Part shown: one piece after another, positions 1-8,727 of the stretch | Numbering within the stretch: position 1 is the stretch's first letter | Layout of the letters: each line of letters opens with the position of its first letter | Source of the DNA: Sinorhizobium fredii USDA 257 | GTDB taxonomy: Bacteria > Pseudomonadota > Alphaproteobacteria > Rhizobiales > Rhizobiaceae | Reading direction: 5' to 3' | DNA length: 64,000 bases | Assembly: GCF_000265205.3 (NCBI RefSeq) | Contig: NC_018000.1 | Span: 1,612,001-1,676,000, forward strand | Translations under genes and position numbers: made by a program | The notes under the pieces: model-generated | Seen by the model: only the letters and a program-made list of their open reading frames with translations | Databases searched by the model: none | Told to the model about the DNA's origin: nothing

Positions 1-106
1 ATCCAATCATTGGGGAATTATATTTCTTGCAGGAATGCAATGCCGCGGCGTGACTAGCGCTTTGACTGTTCCCTCCTTCACGGTGAATGTGGTCACGACC
101 GGAAAT

Positions 107-120
107 GGAACAAACGTTCC
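107..120. promoter_or_regulatory. Probable IolR operator upstream of the iolI-like gene
   Basis: A perfect inverted repeat GGAAC-AAAC-GTTCC fits the GGAA-N6-TTCC motif described for the RpiR-type inositol repressor IolR of Sinorhizobium meliloti. It lies about 45 bp before the start of the isomerase gene. A degenerate copy (GGAA-N6-TTCT) lies at 14-27. The motif is seen directly; the regulator is inferred because its gene is not in the window. Confidence 0.6.
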
Positions 121-165
121 GAACCGCCGTGGCAACTATTCCAAATGTTCCTGGAGGACCCATCC

Positions 166-975
166 ATGACAACCCTTCCCTTCGCCCTCAACCACATGGC
201 CGCGCCGGGCCTTCCGCTTGATGCCTTCTTTGCGCTGGCGAAGTCGCTCGGAATCTCGGCGGTGGAGATCCGCAACGACCTCTCCGGTAATGCCATCCTC
301 GACGGAACGAAGCCTGAGGAGGTGAAGGCGCTTGCCGAAAAACACGGGCTGACGATCATCTCGATCAACGCTCTGCAGCGCTTCAACGAATGGAACGAGG
401 CACGCCAGGCGGAAGCGCGCGAGCTCATCTCCTATGCGCGCGATTGCGGCGCCAAGGCGCTGGTACTGGTGCCGGTCAATGACGGCAGCGGTCAGAAGGA
501 CGGCGAGCGCCAGGCGAATCTGCGCATCGCCTTAAAAGCACTCAAGCCGCTGCTCGAAGCGGCCGGCCTCATCGGTCTTGTTGAGCCGCTCGGCTTTGAA
601 ATCTGCTCGCTGCGCTCGAAGAGCGAAGCCGCCGAGGCAATTCGGGACATCGGCGGAGCGACCTTCCGTCTGGTGCACGACACCTTCCACCATCATCTCG
701 CGGACGAGGACGCATTTTTCCCGGACCTGACCGGTCTCGTGCATATTTCCGGCGTCAGCGACGAGGGTGTTGCCGTCTCCGAGATGCGCGATCGGCACCG
801 GGTTCTGGTCGATGTCGCGGACCGGCTGGACAATGCGGGCCAGATACGTCGCCTGCGCGCGGAAGGTTATCAAGGACCCTTCTCGTTCGAGCCTTTCGCG
901 CCTTCCGTGCACGCCCTGAACGATCCGGCCAAGGCCCTTCTCGCGAGCATGGACTACCTGCAGTCCCGCACATGA
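166..975 (+). CDS. iolI: IolI-like 2-keto-myo-inositol isomerase (TIM barrel)
   Basis: A 269-residue xylose-isomerase-like TIM-barrel protein, close to the usual length of IolI (about 278). Family members interconvert inosose forms in inositol catabolism using a divalent metal bound by Glu/Asp/His. Visible landmarks are VEPLGFE near the middle, the HDTFHHH strand that corresponds to DSFHFH in Bacillus IolI, and a C-terminal SFEPF strand supplying the last Glu. The ATG at 166 is preferred over the in-frame ATG at 145 because a GGAGGA sequence lies 7-10 bases before it. It sits upstream of an inositol ABC transporter and has an IolR-type operator. IolE/MocC-type function is an alternative within the same fold. 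Confidence 0.75.
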   Translation: MTTLPFALNHMAAPGLPLDAFFALAKSLGISAVEIRNDLSGNAILDGTKPEEVKALAEKHGLTIISINALQRFNEWNEARQAEARELISYARDCGAKALVLVPVNDGSGQKDGERQANLRIALKALKPLLEAAGLIGLVEPLGFEICSLRSKSEAAEAIRDIGGATFRLVHDTFHHHLADEDAFFPDLTGLVHISGVSDEGVAVSEMRDRHRVLVDVADRLDNAGQIRRLRAEGYQGPFSFEPFAPSVHALNDPAKALLASMDYLQSRT

Positions 976-1048
976 TCGCTTAGCGCGCGCGAAAGCGCGG
1001 AAATCCGCCCGGCACCGCAAGATGTACTTGACGGCGCTCGGATAAAAT

Positions 1049-1062
1049 GGAATACATATTCC
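1049..1062. promoter_or_regulatory. Probable IolR operator upstream of ibpA
   Basis: GGAATA-CA-TATTCC is a perfect inverted repeat fitting GGAA-N6-TTCC. It lies about 150 bp before the ibpA start, in an A/T-richer stretch suited to a promoter. A second operator here suggests that the transporter has its own promoter rather than depending only on read-through from the isomerase gene. Confidence 0.6.
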
Positions 1063-1210
1063 GTAATAACAAATCGATGGTTTATTTGTTCCGTTTTCGC
1101 GGAGGCGCAGCGGGAGTGCTGCGTCCGACCAGAATGAGCTCGATCAGAGAGTCGAGTTTCCGGCGAAAGAGAGGGTGTGGCCGGCACCAAAAGTGGAGGA
1201 GAAAGTACAC

Positions 1211-2140
1211 ATGAAGAAATTCATTTTGGGCACTGCGATGGCTGTCATGATGTCGACGGCCGCGCATGCGGAGACGATCGGCGTCTCGATGGCGCTCTTT
1301 GACGACAACTTCCTGACGGTTCTGCGCAACGGTATGCAGGACTACGCCAAGACGCTCAACGGCGTGGAGCTGCAGATCGAGGACGCACAGAACGACGTCG
1401 CCAAGCAGCAAAGCCAGATCCAGAACTTCATCGCCGCCGGCGTCGACGCCATCATCGTCAACCCGGTCGACACCGATGCGACCGCCGCCATGTCGAAGAT
1501 CGCAGCGGACGCCGGCATTCCGCTCGTCTACGTCAACCGCGAACCGGTAAACATCGACACCTTGCCGGAAAAGCAGGCCTTCGTGGCTTCGAACGAAGTT
1601 GAATCCGGTACGCTCGAGACACAGGAAGTCTGCAAGCTGCTCGGTGGCAAGGGCAAGGCTGTCGTGATGATGGGCGAACTCTCCAACCAGGCCGCTCGCA
1701 TGCGCACCAAGGACATCCACGACGTTCTCGCCACCGACGCGTGCAAGGGCATCGAGATCGTCGAGGAGCAGACCGCCAACTGGTCTCGCACCCAGGGCGC
1801 CGACCTCATGACCAACTGGCTGTCCGCCGGCCTTGAGTTCGACGCCGTGATTGCCAACAACGACGAAATGGCGATCGGCGCCATTCAGGCGCTGAAGGCT
1901 GCCGGCCGGTCGATGGACTCGGTCGTCATCGGCGGTGTCGACGCCACGCAGGACGCGCTTGCGGCCATGGCTGCCGGCGACCTTGACGTGACCGTGTTCC
2001 AGAACGCCGCCGGCCAGGGTCAGGGCTCGGTCGATGCCGCACTGAAGCTCGCCAAGGGCGAAGCCATCGAGAAGAAGGTCTACATCCCCTTCGAACTCGT
2101 CACGAAAGACAACCTGGACAAATATCAGGCCAAGAACTGA
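1211..2140 (+). CDS. ibpA: Inositol ABC transporter, periplasmic binding protein
   Basis: A 309-residue periplasmic-binding-protein type 1 (ribose/galactose class) with a clear signal peptide ending HAHA-like at STAAHA before ETIGVS. It captures the sugar in the periplasm and delivers it to IatP/IatA. The start at 1211 is chosen over 1175 because GGAGGA precedes it by about 10 bases and the signal peptide begins there (MKKF). The order binding protein, double ATPase, permease and the inositol-type isomerase upstream match the ibpA-iatA-iatP myo-inositol system of rhizobia and Caulobacter. Specificity is inferred from context and operators. Confidence 0.8.
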   Translation: MKKFILGTAMAVMMSTAAHAETIGVSMALFDDNFLTVLRNGMQDYAKTLNGVELQIEDAQNDVAKQQSQIQNFIAAGVDAIIVNPVDTDATAAMSKIAADAGIPLVYVNREPVNIDTLPEKQAFVASNEVESGTLETQEVCKLLGGKGKAVVMMGELSNQAARMRTKDIHDVLATDACKGIEIVEEQTANWSRTQGADLMTNWLSAGLEFDAVIANNDEMAIGAIQALKAAGRSMDSVVIGGVDATQDALAAMAAGDLDVTVFQNAAGQGQGSVDAALKLAKGEAIEKKVYIPFELVTKDNLDKYQAKN

Positions 2141-2151
2141 TCGTTCCTTCC

Positions 2152-2177
2152 GGGAGCGCGGCCGGAGCCGCGCTCCC
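2152..2177 (+). other. Intercistronic stem-loop after ibpA
   Basis: An 11-bp perfect stem (GGGAGCGCGGC with its complement) closes a CGGA tetraloop directly after the ibpA stop codon. No T-run follows, so it is more likely an mRNA-stabilising or partial attenuation element that raises binding-protein expression over ATPase and permease than a full terminator. Confidence 0.65.
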
Positions 2178-2283
2178 ATTCGAAACAAGTCCCGCCCGAG
2201 GCCTGGACGGGCCGATCAAAAGGCCTATTCCGCCCGCCGCGTGGACGTTCCGGCCAATGCCGGAAAATGGGGAGGCAATGAGA

Positions 2284-3825
2284 ATGACGCTCAGTCCCAC
2301 AACGATGGCAGCCGTGCGCGCCAGCGGTGCCATACCCAATGCCGAATATCTCCTGTCCGCCGAGGGTGTGCGCAAGGAATTCCCCGGCGTCGTCGCGCTC
2401 GATGACGTCCAGTTCAAACTGAAGCGCGGCACCGTGCACGCGCTGATGGGCGAGAACGGCGCCGGCAAGTCTACCCTGATGAAGATCCTCGCCGGCATCT
2501 ACCACCCGGACCAGGGCGAGGTGAAGCTCAGGGGCGTCGACATCCAGCTGAAGTCGCCGCTCGACGCGCTCGAAAATGGCATCGCGATGATCCATCAGGA
2601 ACTGAACCTGATGCCCTTCATGACGGTCGCCGAAAACATCTGGATCCGCCGCGAGCCGAAGAACCGCTTCGGCTTCGTCGACCATGGCGAGATGCGCCGC
2701 ATGACCGCCAAGCTCTTCGAGCGGCTGAAGATCGACCTCGACCCGGAGATCGAGGTACGCCACCTCTCGGTCGCCAGCCGGCAGATGGTGGAAATCGCCA
2801 AGGCGGTCTCCTACGAATCCGACGTCCTGATCATGGACGAGCCGACCTCGGCCTTGACCGAGCGCGAAGTCGCGCATCTCTTCGAGATCATCCGCGACCT
2901 GCGCTCGCAGGGCATCGGGATCGTCTACATCACTCACAAGATGAACGAGCTGTTCGAGATCGCCGACGAATTCTCGGTGTTCCGCGACGGGAAATATATC
3001 GGCACGCACGCGTCCAGCAATGTGACCCGCGACGACATCATCCGCATGATGGTCGGCCGTGAGATCACCCAGATGTTCCCCAAGGAAGACGTGCCGATCG
3101 GCGAGGTCGTTCTTTCGGTCAAGAACCTGACGCTGAACGGCGTCTTTCATGACGTCTCCTTCGATGTGCGCGCTGGCGAAATCCTCGGCGTTGCCGGCCT
3201 CGTCGGCTCGGGCCGCTCGAACGTTGCCGAGACGCTCTTCGGCGTCACCCGGGCAAGTTCGGGCACGATTTCGATCGACGGCAAGCAAGTGGTGATCGAC
3301 AATCCCAATACGGCGATCCGCAACCGCATGGCGTTCCTGACGGAGGACCGCAAGGACACCGGCTGCCTGCTGATCCTCGACATCCTGGAGAACATGCAGG
3401 TTGCCGTCCTCCAGGACCGGTTCGTCAAGCGCGGCTTCGTCTCCGAAAAGGAGATTACCGCGGCCTGCGAGGAGATGAGCCGCAAGCTGCGGGTGAAGAC
3501 GCCGAACCTGCAGGAGCGCATCGAGAATCTCTCGGGCGGCAACCAGCAGAAAGTCCTCATCGGCCGCTGGTTGCTCACCAATCCGCACATTCTCATCCTG
3601 GACGAGCCTACCCGCGGCATCGACGTCGGCGCCAAGGCCGAGATTCACCGGCTGGTGACCGAGCTCGCCCGCAACGGCGTCGCGGTCATCATGATCTCGT
3701 CGGAAATGCCGGAAGTGCTCGGCATGAGCGACCGGATCATGGTCATGCATGAAGGCCGCGTCACCGGCTTCCTCGACAGGGCAGAAGCCACCCAAATCAA
3801 GGTCATGGAACTTGCCGCACGCTAG
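2284..3825 (+). CDS. iatA: Inositol ABC transporter, duplicated ATPase
   Basis: A 513-residue CUT2-family ATPase with two nucleotide-binding halves, as in RbsA/MglA. The first half has Walker [10 protein letters not shown] and Walker B VLIMDEPT; the second has the typical degenerate GLVGSGRS loop, an intact signature LSGGNQQK and Walker B LILDEPT. It energises import on the cytoplasmic face. The start at 2284 is chosen because GGGGAGG lies about 9 bases upstream; in-frame ATGs at 2257 and 2278 have worse spacing. It follows ibpA after 143 bp and precedes the permease by 35 bp. Confidence 0.85.
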   Translation: MTLSPTTMAAVRASGAIPNAEYLLSAEGVRKEFPGVVALDDVQFKLKRGTVHALMGENGAGKSTLMKILAGIYHPDQGEVKLRGVDIQLKSPLDALENGIAMIHQELNLMPFMTVAENIWIRREPKNRFGFVDHGEMRRMTAKLFERLKIDLDPEIEVRHLSVASRQMVEIAKAVSYESDVLIMDEPTSALTEREVAHLFEIIRDLRSQGIGIVYITHKMNELFEIADEFSVFRDGKYIGTHASSNVTRDDIIRMMVGREITQMFPKEDVPIGEVVLSVKNLTLNGVFHDVSFDVRAGEILGVAGLVGSGRSNVAETLFGVTRASSGTISIDGKQVVIDNPNTAIRNRMAFLTEDRKDTGCLLILDILENMQVAVLQDRFVKRGFVSEKEITAACEEMSRKLRVKTPNLQERIENLSGGNQQKVLIGRWLLTNPHILILDEPTRGIDVGAKAEIHRLVTELARNGVAVIMISSEMPEVLGMSDRIMVMHEGRVTGFLDRAEATQIKVMELAAR

Positions 3826-3860
3826 AAGCGCGCGAACGCCGACCGCAGGGAGGAAAGACA

Positions 3861-4886
3861 ATGGATACCAATATCGCTGCACATAGCGCGAGTTCGACCC
3901 CCGCCCGGTCGAGACGGCGCTTACCGCCCGAGCTCAACATCTTCCTGGTGCTGATCGGGATCGCGCTCGTCTATGAGGTTCTCGGCTGGCTCTTCGTCGG
4001 CCAGAGCTTCCTGATGAATCCTCAGCGCCTGACGATCATGATCCTGCAGGTGTCGGTGATCGGCATCATCGCCGTCGGCGTGACACAGGTGATCATCACC
4101 GGCGGTATCGATCTTTCCTCGGGCTCCGTGGTCGGAATGACGGCGATGATCTCGGCGAGCGTCGCGCAAGCATCCACCTGGCCCCGCGCGCTCTATCCCT
4201 CGCTGACCGACATGCCGGCGATAGTGCCGATCGGACTTGGCCTCGGCATCGGCCTCCTTGCCGGGTTCATCAACGGACAATTGATCGCCAAGACGAAGAT
4301 CCCGCCTTTCATCGCCACGCTCGGCATGATGGTATCGGCGCGCGGTATCTCCAAGTGGTACACCAAGGGACAGCCGGTCTCGGGCCTGACCGACCAGTTC
4401 AACTTCATCGGAACGGGCATCTGGCCGGTCATAGTCTTCCTCGTCGTCGCGCTCATCTTCCATATTGCCTTGCGCTATACCCGCTACGGCAAGTTCACCT
4501 ATGCGATCGGCGCCAACGTCCAGGCGGCGCGCGTCTCCGGGATCAATGTCGAGGCGCATCTGATCAAGGTCTATGCCATCGCCGGCATGCTCGCGGGCCT
4601 TGCAGGCGTCGTCACCGCAGCCCGTGCCCAGACCGCACAGGCTGGTATGGGTGTCATGTACGAACTCGATGCGATCGCCGCGACCGTCATCGGCGGCACC
4701 TCGCTCACCGGCGGCGTCGGCCGTATCACCGGCACCGTGATCGGGACGATCATCCTCGGCGTGATGACCTCTGGCTTCACCTTCCTGAGGGTCGACGCCT
4801 ACTACCAGGAGATCGTCAAGGGCTTGATCATCGTTGCCGCCGTGGTCGTCGACGTCTATCGTCAGAAGGGTCGCAAAAAGACGTAA
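3861..4886 (+). CDS. iatP: Inositol ABC transporter, permease
   Basis: A 341-residue polytopic CUT2 permease (RbsC-like) with many hydrophobic segments, the conserved GGIDLSSGSVVG segment after the second membrane span and the late VIGGTSLTGGVG motif typical of the family. It forms the inner-membrane channel with IatA. A good GGGAGGAAAG ribosome binding site precedes the ATG. It is the last gene of the operon; a strong intrinsic terminator begins 30 bp after the stop. Confidence 0.85.
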   Translation: MDTNIAAHSASSTPARSRRRLPPELNIFLVLIGIALVYEVLGWLFVGQSFLMNPQRLTIMILQVSVIGIIAVGVTQVIITGGIDLSSGSVVGMTAMISASVAQASTWPRALYPSLTDMPAIVPIGLGLGIGLLAGFINGQLIAKTKIPPFIATLGMMVSARGISKWYTKGQPVSGLTDQFNFIGTGIWPVIVFLVVALIFHIALRYTRYGKFTYAIGANVQAARVSGINVEAHLIKVYAIAGMLAGLAGVVTAARAQTAQAGMGVMYELDAIAATVIGGTSLTGGVGRITGTVIGTIILGVMTSGFTFLRVDAYYQEIVKGLIIVAAVVVDVYRQKGRKKT

Positions 4887-4915
4887 GGAACACTGCTCTC
4901 CCAGTGAAGTACCTG

Positions 4916-4947
4916 GCCGGGATGAAGAAATTCATCCCGGCATTTTT
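4916..4947 (+). terminator. Rho-independent terminator of the ibpA-iatA-iatP operon
   Basis: An 11-bp stem, GCCGGGATGAA with TTCATCCCGGC, closes a GAAA loop and is followed by ATTTTTGT. Confidence 0.9.
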
Positions 4948-5087
4948 GTCTTCTCCTACCATATCCGGGCGATATTCTTGCCGCTCGACATATGCTTGCC
5001 TTGCAAGGCAGCTCCGTAGACTCCGCCGTGGCAATCGCATTGCCGATAGACTATATGAGCCGCATCCAAACCTATCGGAGAATTATC

Positions 5088-5231
5088 ATGTCATCGCAGC
5101 GCAAGCTCGCGAACCAGATTCAATCGCGTTTCGCTCGTCAGCTCTGGAACGAGCTGCTGCGGGTTCAGACCCGCGACGCCGCATCTCTTCTCGAAGCCCG
5201 CGACCGCCAAGAGGGCGAGGATCGTTCGTAA
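5088..5231 (+). CDS. Small hypothetical protein, 47 residues
   Basis: A short hydrophilic, charged ORF beginning MSSQRKLANQ and ending EGEDRS. A GGAG sequence stands about 7 bases before the ATG and the reading frame has rhizobial-type GC3. It lies between the iatP terminator and the converging tctE gene. It has no signal peptide or membrane span and no family I recognise. It could be spurious; the plausible ribosome binding site and basic/acidic composition make a real small protein moderately likely. Confidence 0.4.
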   Translation: MSSQRKLANQIQSRFARQLWNELLRVQTRDAASLLEARDRQEGEDRS

Positions 5232-5296
5232 CGGCTTCGCGGCTGCCCGTCAGGCGGTCCACGTCTCGGCCGGCTGACCGTGACTCGCCCGCCGCT

Positions 5297-6673
5297 TCAG
5301 CCCGCCGGAAATCTCACGGCGACCTTCAGGCCGCCGCCCTCGCCGTCCTCAAGCCGCATCGTTCCGCCGTAGAGCGCGGCGATCTCGTCGACGATCGGCA
5401 GCCCGAGCCCCGTGCCGGGCGCCTCGTTGCCGCCGCGCCGGAAGCGCTTCAGCACGGCCTCGCGGAGCTCCGGCCTGATGCCCGGTCCATTGTCCTCGAC
5501 CTCGAGCACGACCTCCTTGTCCAGGCCTGAGACGCGCACCGTCACCTCCGCCCCTCGCCCCGCATAGAGCAGCGCATTGCCGATGAGGTTCTTCAGGAGT
5601 TCTCCGACGAGCAGCGGCTCGGCCCGGATCCAATTCTCCCCCTCGCCGGCAAAACCAAGATCGATCCCGACCTCGCTGGCGGCCGGCACGTGCTCGGCGG
5701 TGACGCTGCGTGCCAGCTCGGCCAGTTCGATCCGCTCCGATCCGCGTGCCTCGTCCTTCGCCGCCGCATCGATCTTCGCCATCAGCAGCAATTGCGCGAG
5801 GATGCGCTCGGCATTGGCGACCGCCTCATCCGCCTTCGAAGCTGCAGCCAGCGCTTCCTCGACCGTCGCCGCCCGGCGGGCGAGCGCCAGCTGCGTCCGG
5901 ATGATTGCCAGCGGCGTGCGCAACTGATGGCTGGCATTGCCGGTGAAATGGCGAAGCGCATCGAGCGCCGACTGCAGGCGCACCATGAAGGAATTGACCG
6001 TGTCGACCAGCTCCTGAACCTCGCTCGGCACCCGTTCACCGATCGGATGGAGGTCGTCGGGGCTGCGTTCGGCGATCGCGTCACCGAGCCGGTAGAGCGG
6101 CCTCAGCGAGAAGGTCACCGCCACCCAGACGATCAGGGCAGCACCGGCGATCATCAGTCCGAGGCGGAGCGCCGAGTGCAAGAGGATCGTCTGCGTGAGC
6201 TGGCGTCTGGCGATCGTCGTCTCGGCAACGGTGACGACGAAGGGAACGGAATTCACACCGGTGGAGGCGGAGCGGCGAAGCACTGCGAGACGGATGGGTT
6301 CGCCACGGAAGATCGCATCGGCAAAGCTCGTCGACTGGCCGGCGGCCTCGGGAAGCGACGGCAGGGTCTGATAGCCGGTGATGAACGCGCCCGGCGGGCC
6401 GTCGACCCGGTAGAAGACCCGATCCTGCGCGGCCGAGGTCAGCATTTCCAGCGCGACATAGGGTATATCGACCTGAAGCGTGCCGTCCTCGGCGACAACC
6501 ACCCGTTCGGCAATCGCCAACGCCGAGCCCGCGAGCACTCGATCCGAGACGACGTTCGCCGTCTTGACCGCTTCCCGATAGGTATCCATCAGCGCGATGA
6601 CGCCGATCACCGCGGTCGAGATCAACAGCCAGCCGAGCAGCCTGCGCCGGAGCGAATAGACGACGGTCCTCAT
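5297..6673 (-). CDS. tctE: TctE-type sensor histidine kinase
   Basis: A 458-residue inner-membrane histidine kinase. Membrane spans near residues 9-29 and 165-187 enclose a periplasmic sensor of about 135 residues with the TctE N-terminal character. After a HAMP-like linker comes the H-box FTGNASHQLRTPLA with the phospho-acceptor at His249, then an N-box (LLKNLIGNAL) and G-boxes DNGPGI and GTGLGLPIV. The gene overlaps the response regulator tctD by 4 bp (ATGA), implying translational coupling. By context it should sense a carboxylate or a liganded binding protein and control the tctCBA transporter that starts at 8728. The in vivo ligand cannot be read from sequence. Confidence 0.85.
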   Translation of the reverse strand: MRTVVYSLRRRLLGWLLISTAVIGVIALMDTYREAVKTANVVSDRVLAGSALAIAERVVVAEDGTLQVDIPYVALEMLTSAAQDRVFYRVDGPPGAFITGYQTLPSLPEAAGQSTSFADAIFRGEPIRLAVLRRSASTGVNSVPFVVTVAETTIARRQLTQTILLHSALRLGLMIAGAALIVWVAVTFSLRPLYRLGDAIAERSPDDLHPIGERVPSEVQELVDTVNSFMVRLQSALDALRHFTGNASHQLRTPLAIIRTQLALARRAATVEEALAAASKADEAVANAERILAQLLLMAKIDAAAKDEARGSERIELAELARSVTAEHVPAASEVGIDLGFAGEGENWIRAEPLLVGELLKNLIGNALLYAGRGAEVTVRVSGLDKEVVLEVEDNGPGIRPELREAVLKRFRRGGNEAPGTGLGLPIVDEIAALYGGTMRLEDGEGGGLKVAVRFPAG

Positions 6674-7347
6674 TCGGAGTTTGCCGCCTTGTCGAGATAG
6701 TAACCGATGCCACGGGCGGTGCGGACCGTCAGGCCGTAGGGCGCCAGGCGCTTGCGCAGCCGGCTCACATATTGCTCGATCGCATTGGGGCTGAGGTCGT
6801 CATCGAGGCCGGTCAGCGATTGAACGATCGCGTCCTTGGCGACCACCTTGCCGGCGCGCATGAAGAGGAGCTCGAGGAGTCCGAGCTCGCGCGCCGGAAT
6901 TTCGATCGGCACGCCGTCGGCGGAAAAACTGCGGGCATTGAGATCCAGCGAAACGTTGCCGTAGCTGACGATCGAACTGCGCAAACCGGCCTGGCGCCGG
7001 AGCAGCACCCGCACGCGGGCCTCGAACTCGCCGATGTCGAAAGGCTTGATCAGGTAGTCGTCGGCACCGAGATCGAGGCCCTTGATCCTTTCTTCGGGCG
7101 AGCCGCGCGCAGTCAGGATCAAGACGGCCGCGCGGTTCTGCCTAGCCCGCATGGAGCGCAGCACGTCGAGCCCGTCCATCTCCGGCAGGTTCAGGTCCAG
7201 GATCACCAGATCGAAGCTCTCGGCGGCGGCGACGGCATGCGCCGACGTCCCGTCGTTCACCACGTCGACGGCATAGCCGCTGCCGCGCAAAAGGGTCGAG
7301 AGACCCTCTGCCAGAGCCTGATTGTCTTCAACGAGCAAGATTCGCAA
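6670..7347 (-). CDS. tctD: TctD-type OmpR/PhoB response regulator
   Basis: A 225-residue response regulator. The receiver domain has the acidic pair at VEDN, the phosphorylation site Asp51 in VILDLNLPEMDG, and the conserved Lys in YLIKPFD. The C-terminal half is an OmpR-type winged helix (YVSRLRKRL, VRTARGIGYYL). It is transcribed with tctE and divergently from the PgtC-like binding protein gene. A tandem 11-bp repeat upstream of tctC (8532-8553) is a likely binding site for it. Confidence 0.87.
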   Translation of the reverse strand: MRILLVEDNQALAEGLSTLLRGSGYAVDVVNDGTSAHAVAAAESFDLVILDLNLPEMDGLDVLRSMRARQNRAAVLILTARGSPEERIKGLDLGADDYLIKPFDIGEFEARVRVLLRRQAGLRSSIVSYGNVSLDLNARSFSADGVPIEIPARELGLLELLFMRAGKVVAKDAIVQSLTGLDDDLSPNAIEQYVSRLRKRLAPYGLTVRTARGIGYYLDKAANSE

Positions 7348-7424
7348 TTGTCGCTTCTCCCCGCCTCACCTTATCGGTCGCGACCTTGCTTGTGAACGGC
7401 GTCCAGCTAAGGCATTGTGCAAAT

Positions 7425-8492
7425 ATGCGCTTGTTGATTTCTTTCGCTTTTTGGTTGTTTTTCGCCCGGCTCGCGTGTGCCGCGCCGGTGTTCTTCCCGG
7501 CCGTTTCCGGCGATGCGGCCGCCCCCGTTCTCGTCGTCTATTCCTCGCTCGACGAGCCCTTGGCGCGACCGATGATCGTCGGCTTCCAGAAGGCCAATCC
7601 GGAAGTCGCGGTGCGCTACGAAGATATGCTGACCGGCGAGATCTACGATCGGATCGTCCAGGAGACCGATGCCGGTCAGAAGACGGCCGATTTTGCCTTT
7701 TCTTCCGCCATGGACCTGCAGGTGAAGCTCAGCAACGACGGTTATGCCCAGCGCAGCGACCTGCCGATGAGCAGCCGCTGGCCGGCATGGGCGAACTGGC
7801 GCAACACGGCCTATGCCTTGACCTTCGAGCCGGCGGTGTTCGTTTATCACAAGCCGAGTTTCGCGACGGAACGGCCGCCGGCGACGCGCGCCGAATTTGT
7901 CGAGTACCTGAAGCGCGAGGGAAGCGATGTCTTCGGCCGCATCGGCACCTATGATATCGAGCGCTCGGGCGTCGGCTTCCTCTTCATGGCCCGCGACCAG
8001 GAACAATTCGGCGACATCTGGAGCGTCATCCAGGCAATGGGTGCCGCAGGCGTCAAGCTCTATTCGACCAGCCAGGCGATTCTCGAGCGGGTTGCGGACG
8101 GACGCTTCGTGCTCGGCTACAATATTCTGGGCTCCTACGCCGCCGACTGGGCCTCGCGGCATCCCGATGTCGGCATCGTGCTGCCGAAGGACTATACCGT
8201 GGTGATGTCGCGAATCGGCCTCGTGCCGCAGGCGGCCGCCTCTCCCGATCTTGGTCGCCGCTACCTCGAATTCTTCATGTCGAAGGAAGGCCAGACGATC
8301 ATGGCGCGTGAACTGCAGATCCCGGCCGTCAGCCCGGAGGTCGCCGGCGAGAACACGGCCAATACCATGCAGGAGATGCTTGGCGGGCAATTGAAGCCGG
8401 TGCCGGTTAGTCCCGGACTGATGGTCTATCTCGACCAGGTGAAACGCGCCCGGCTGATCGCCCGCTGGAACGAGATGCTCAGACTCCAGTGA
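7425..8492 (+). CDS. PgtC/AfuA-like periplasmic binding protein, probable sensory partner of TctDE
   Basis: A 355-residue extracellular solute-binding protein of the Fe3+/polyamine/phosphoglycerate (type 2) class. The ATG at 7425 starts a signal peptide (MRLLISF to ARLACA) and is preferred over the upstream in-frame start at 7386. It lies divergent to tctD and upstream of tctCBA, but no ABC permease or ATPase gene is nearby. Salmonella PgtC is a periplasmic binding protein that works with a two-component system to induce an unrelated transporter; the same arrangement here suggests an accessory sensor that modulates TctE. That role is inferred. A binding protein serving a distant ABC transporter is the alternative. 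Confidence 0.7.
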   Translation: MRLLISFAFWLFFARLACAAPVFFPAVSGDAAAPVLVVYSSLDEPLARPMIVGFQKANPEVAVRYEDMLTGEIYDRIVQETDAGQKTADFAFSSAMDLQVKLSNDGYAQRSDLPMSSRWPAWANWRNTAYALTFEPAVFVYHKPSFATERPPATRAEFVEYLKREGSDVFGRIGTYDIERSGVGFLFMARDQEQFGDIWSVIQAMGAAGVKLYSTSQAILERVADGRFVLGYNILGSYAADWASRHPDVGIVLPKDYTVVMSRIGLVPQAAASPDLGRRYLEFFMSKEGQTIMARELQIPAVSPEVAGENTANTMQEMLGGQLKPVPVSPGLMVYLDQVKRARLIARWNEMLRLQ

Positions 8493-8531
8493 ATATTCCC
8501 GGAGCCGAAACAAACCGTTTACGAGCTAGCG

Positions 8532-8553
8532 GGTTGATGTCAGGTTAATGTCA
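8532..8553 (+). promoter_or_regulatory. Tandem 11-bp direct repeat, likely TctD box
   Basis: GGTTGATGTCA is followed immediately by GGTTAATGTCA. Two copies at one-helical-turn spacing are the classic binding geometry of OmpR/PhoB-family regulators. The site is about 175 bp upstream of tctC, within the 235-bp gap after the PgtC-like gene. Confidence 0.6.
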
Positions 8554-8727
8554 GCTTTCTATGTTGGTTTAGCGCCGCTGGCAACCCGTGGAGGCGGAAT
8601 GCCAGCAGCGCATCGGGAGGAAATCACCAATCCGGTCGGAGGTTGCCGCTTCTAGGTCAGCCGCCCGTTTCTCCCGTTCGCGAAAACAATCACCGCGCGG
8701 ACGAACCGCGCCTACGGAGGACCGACC

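Noticed and set aside
2125..3882. 585-residue open frame opposite iatA
   Set aside because: High-GC shadow of the well-supported ATPase gene; it has no recognisable domains and an Asp/His/Arg-rich composition typical of antisense frames.
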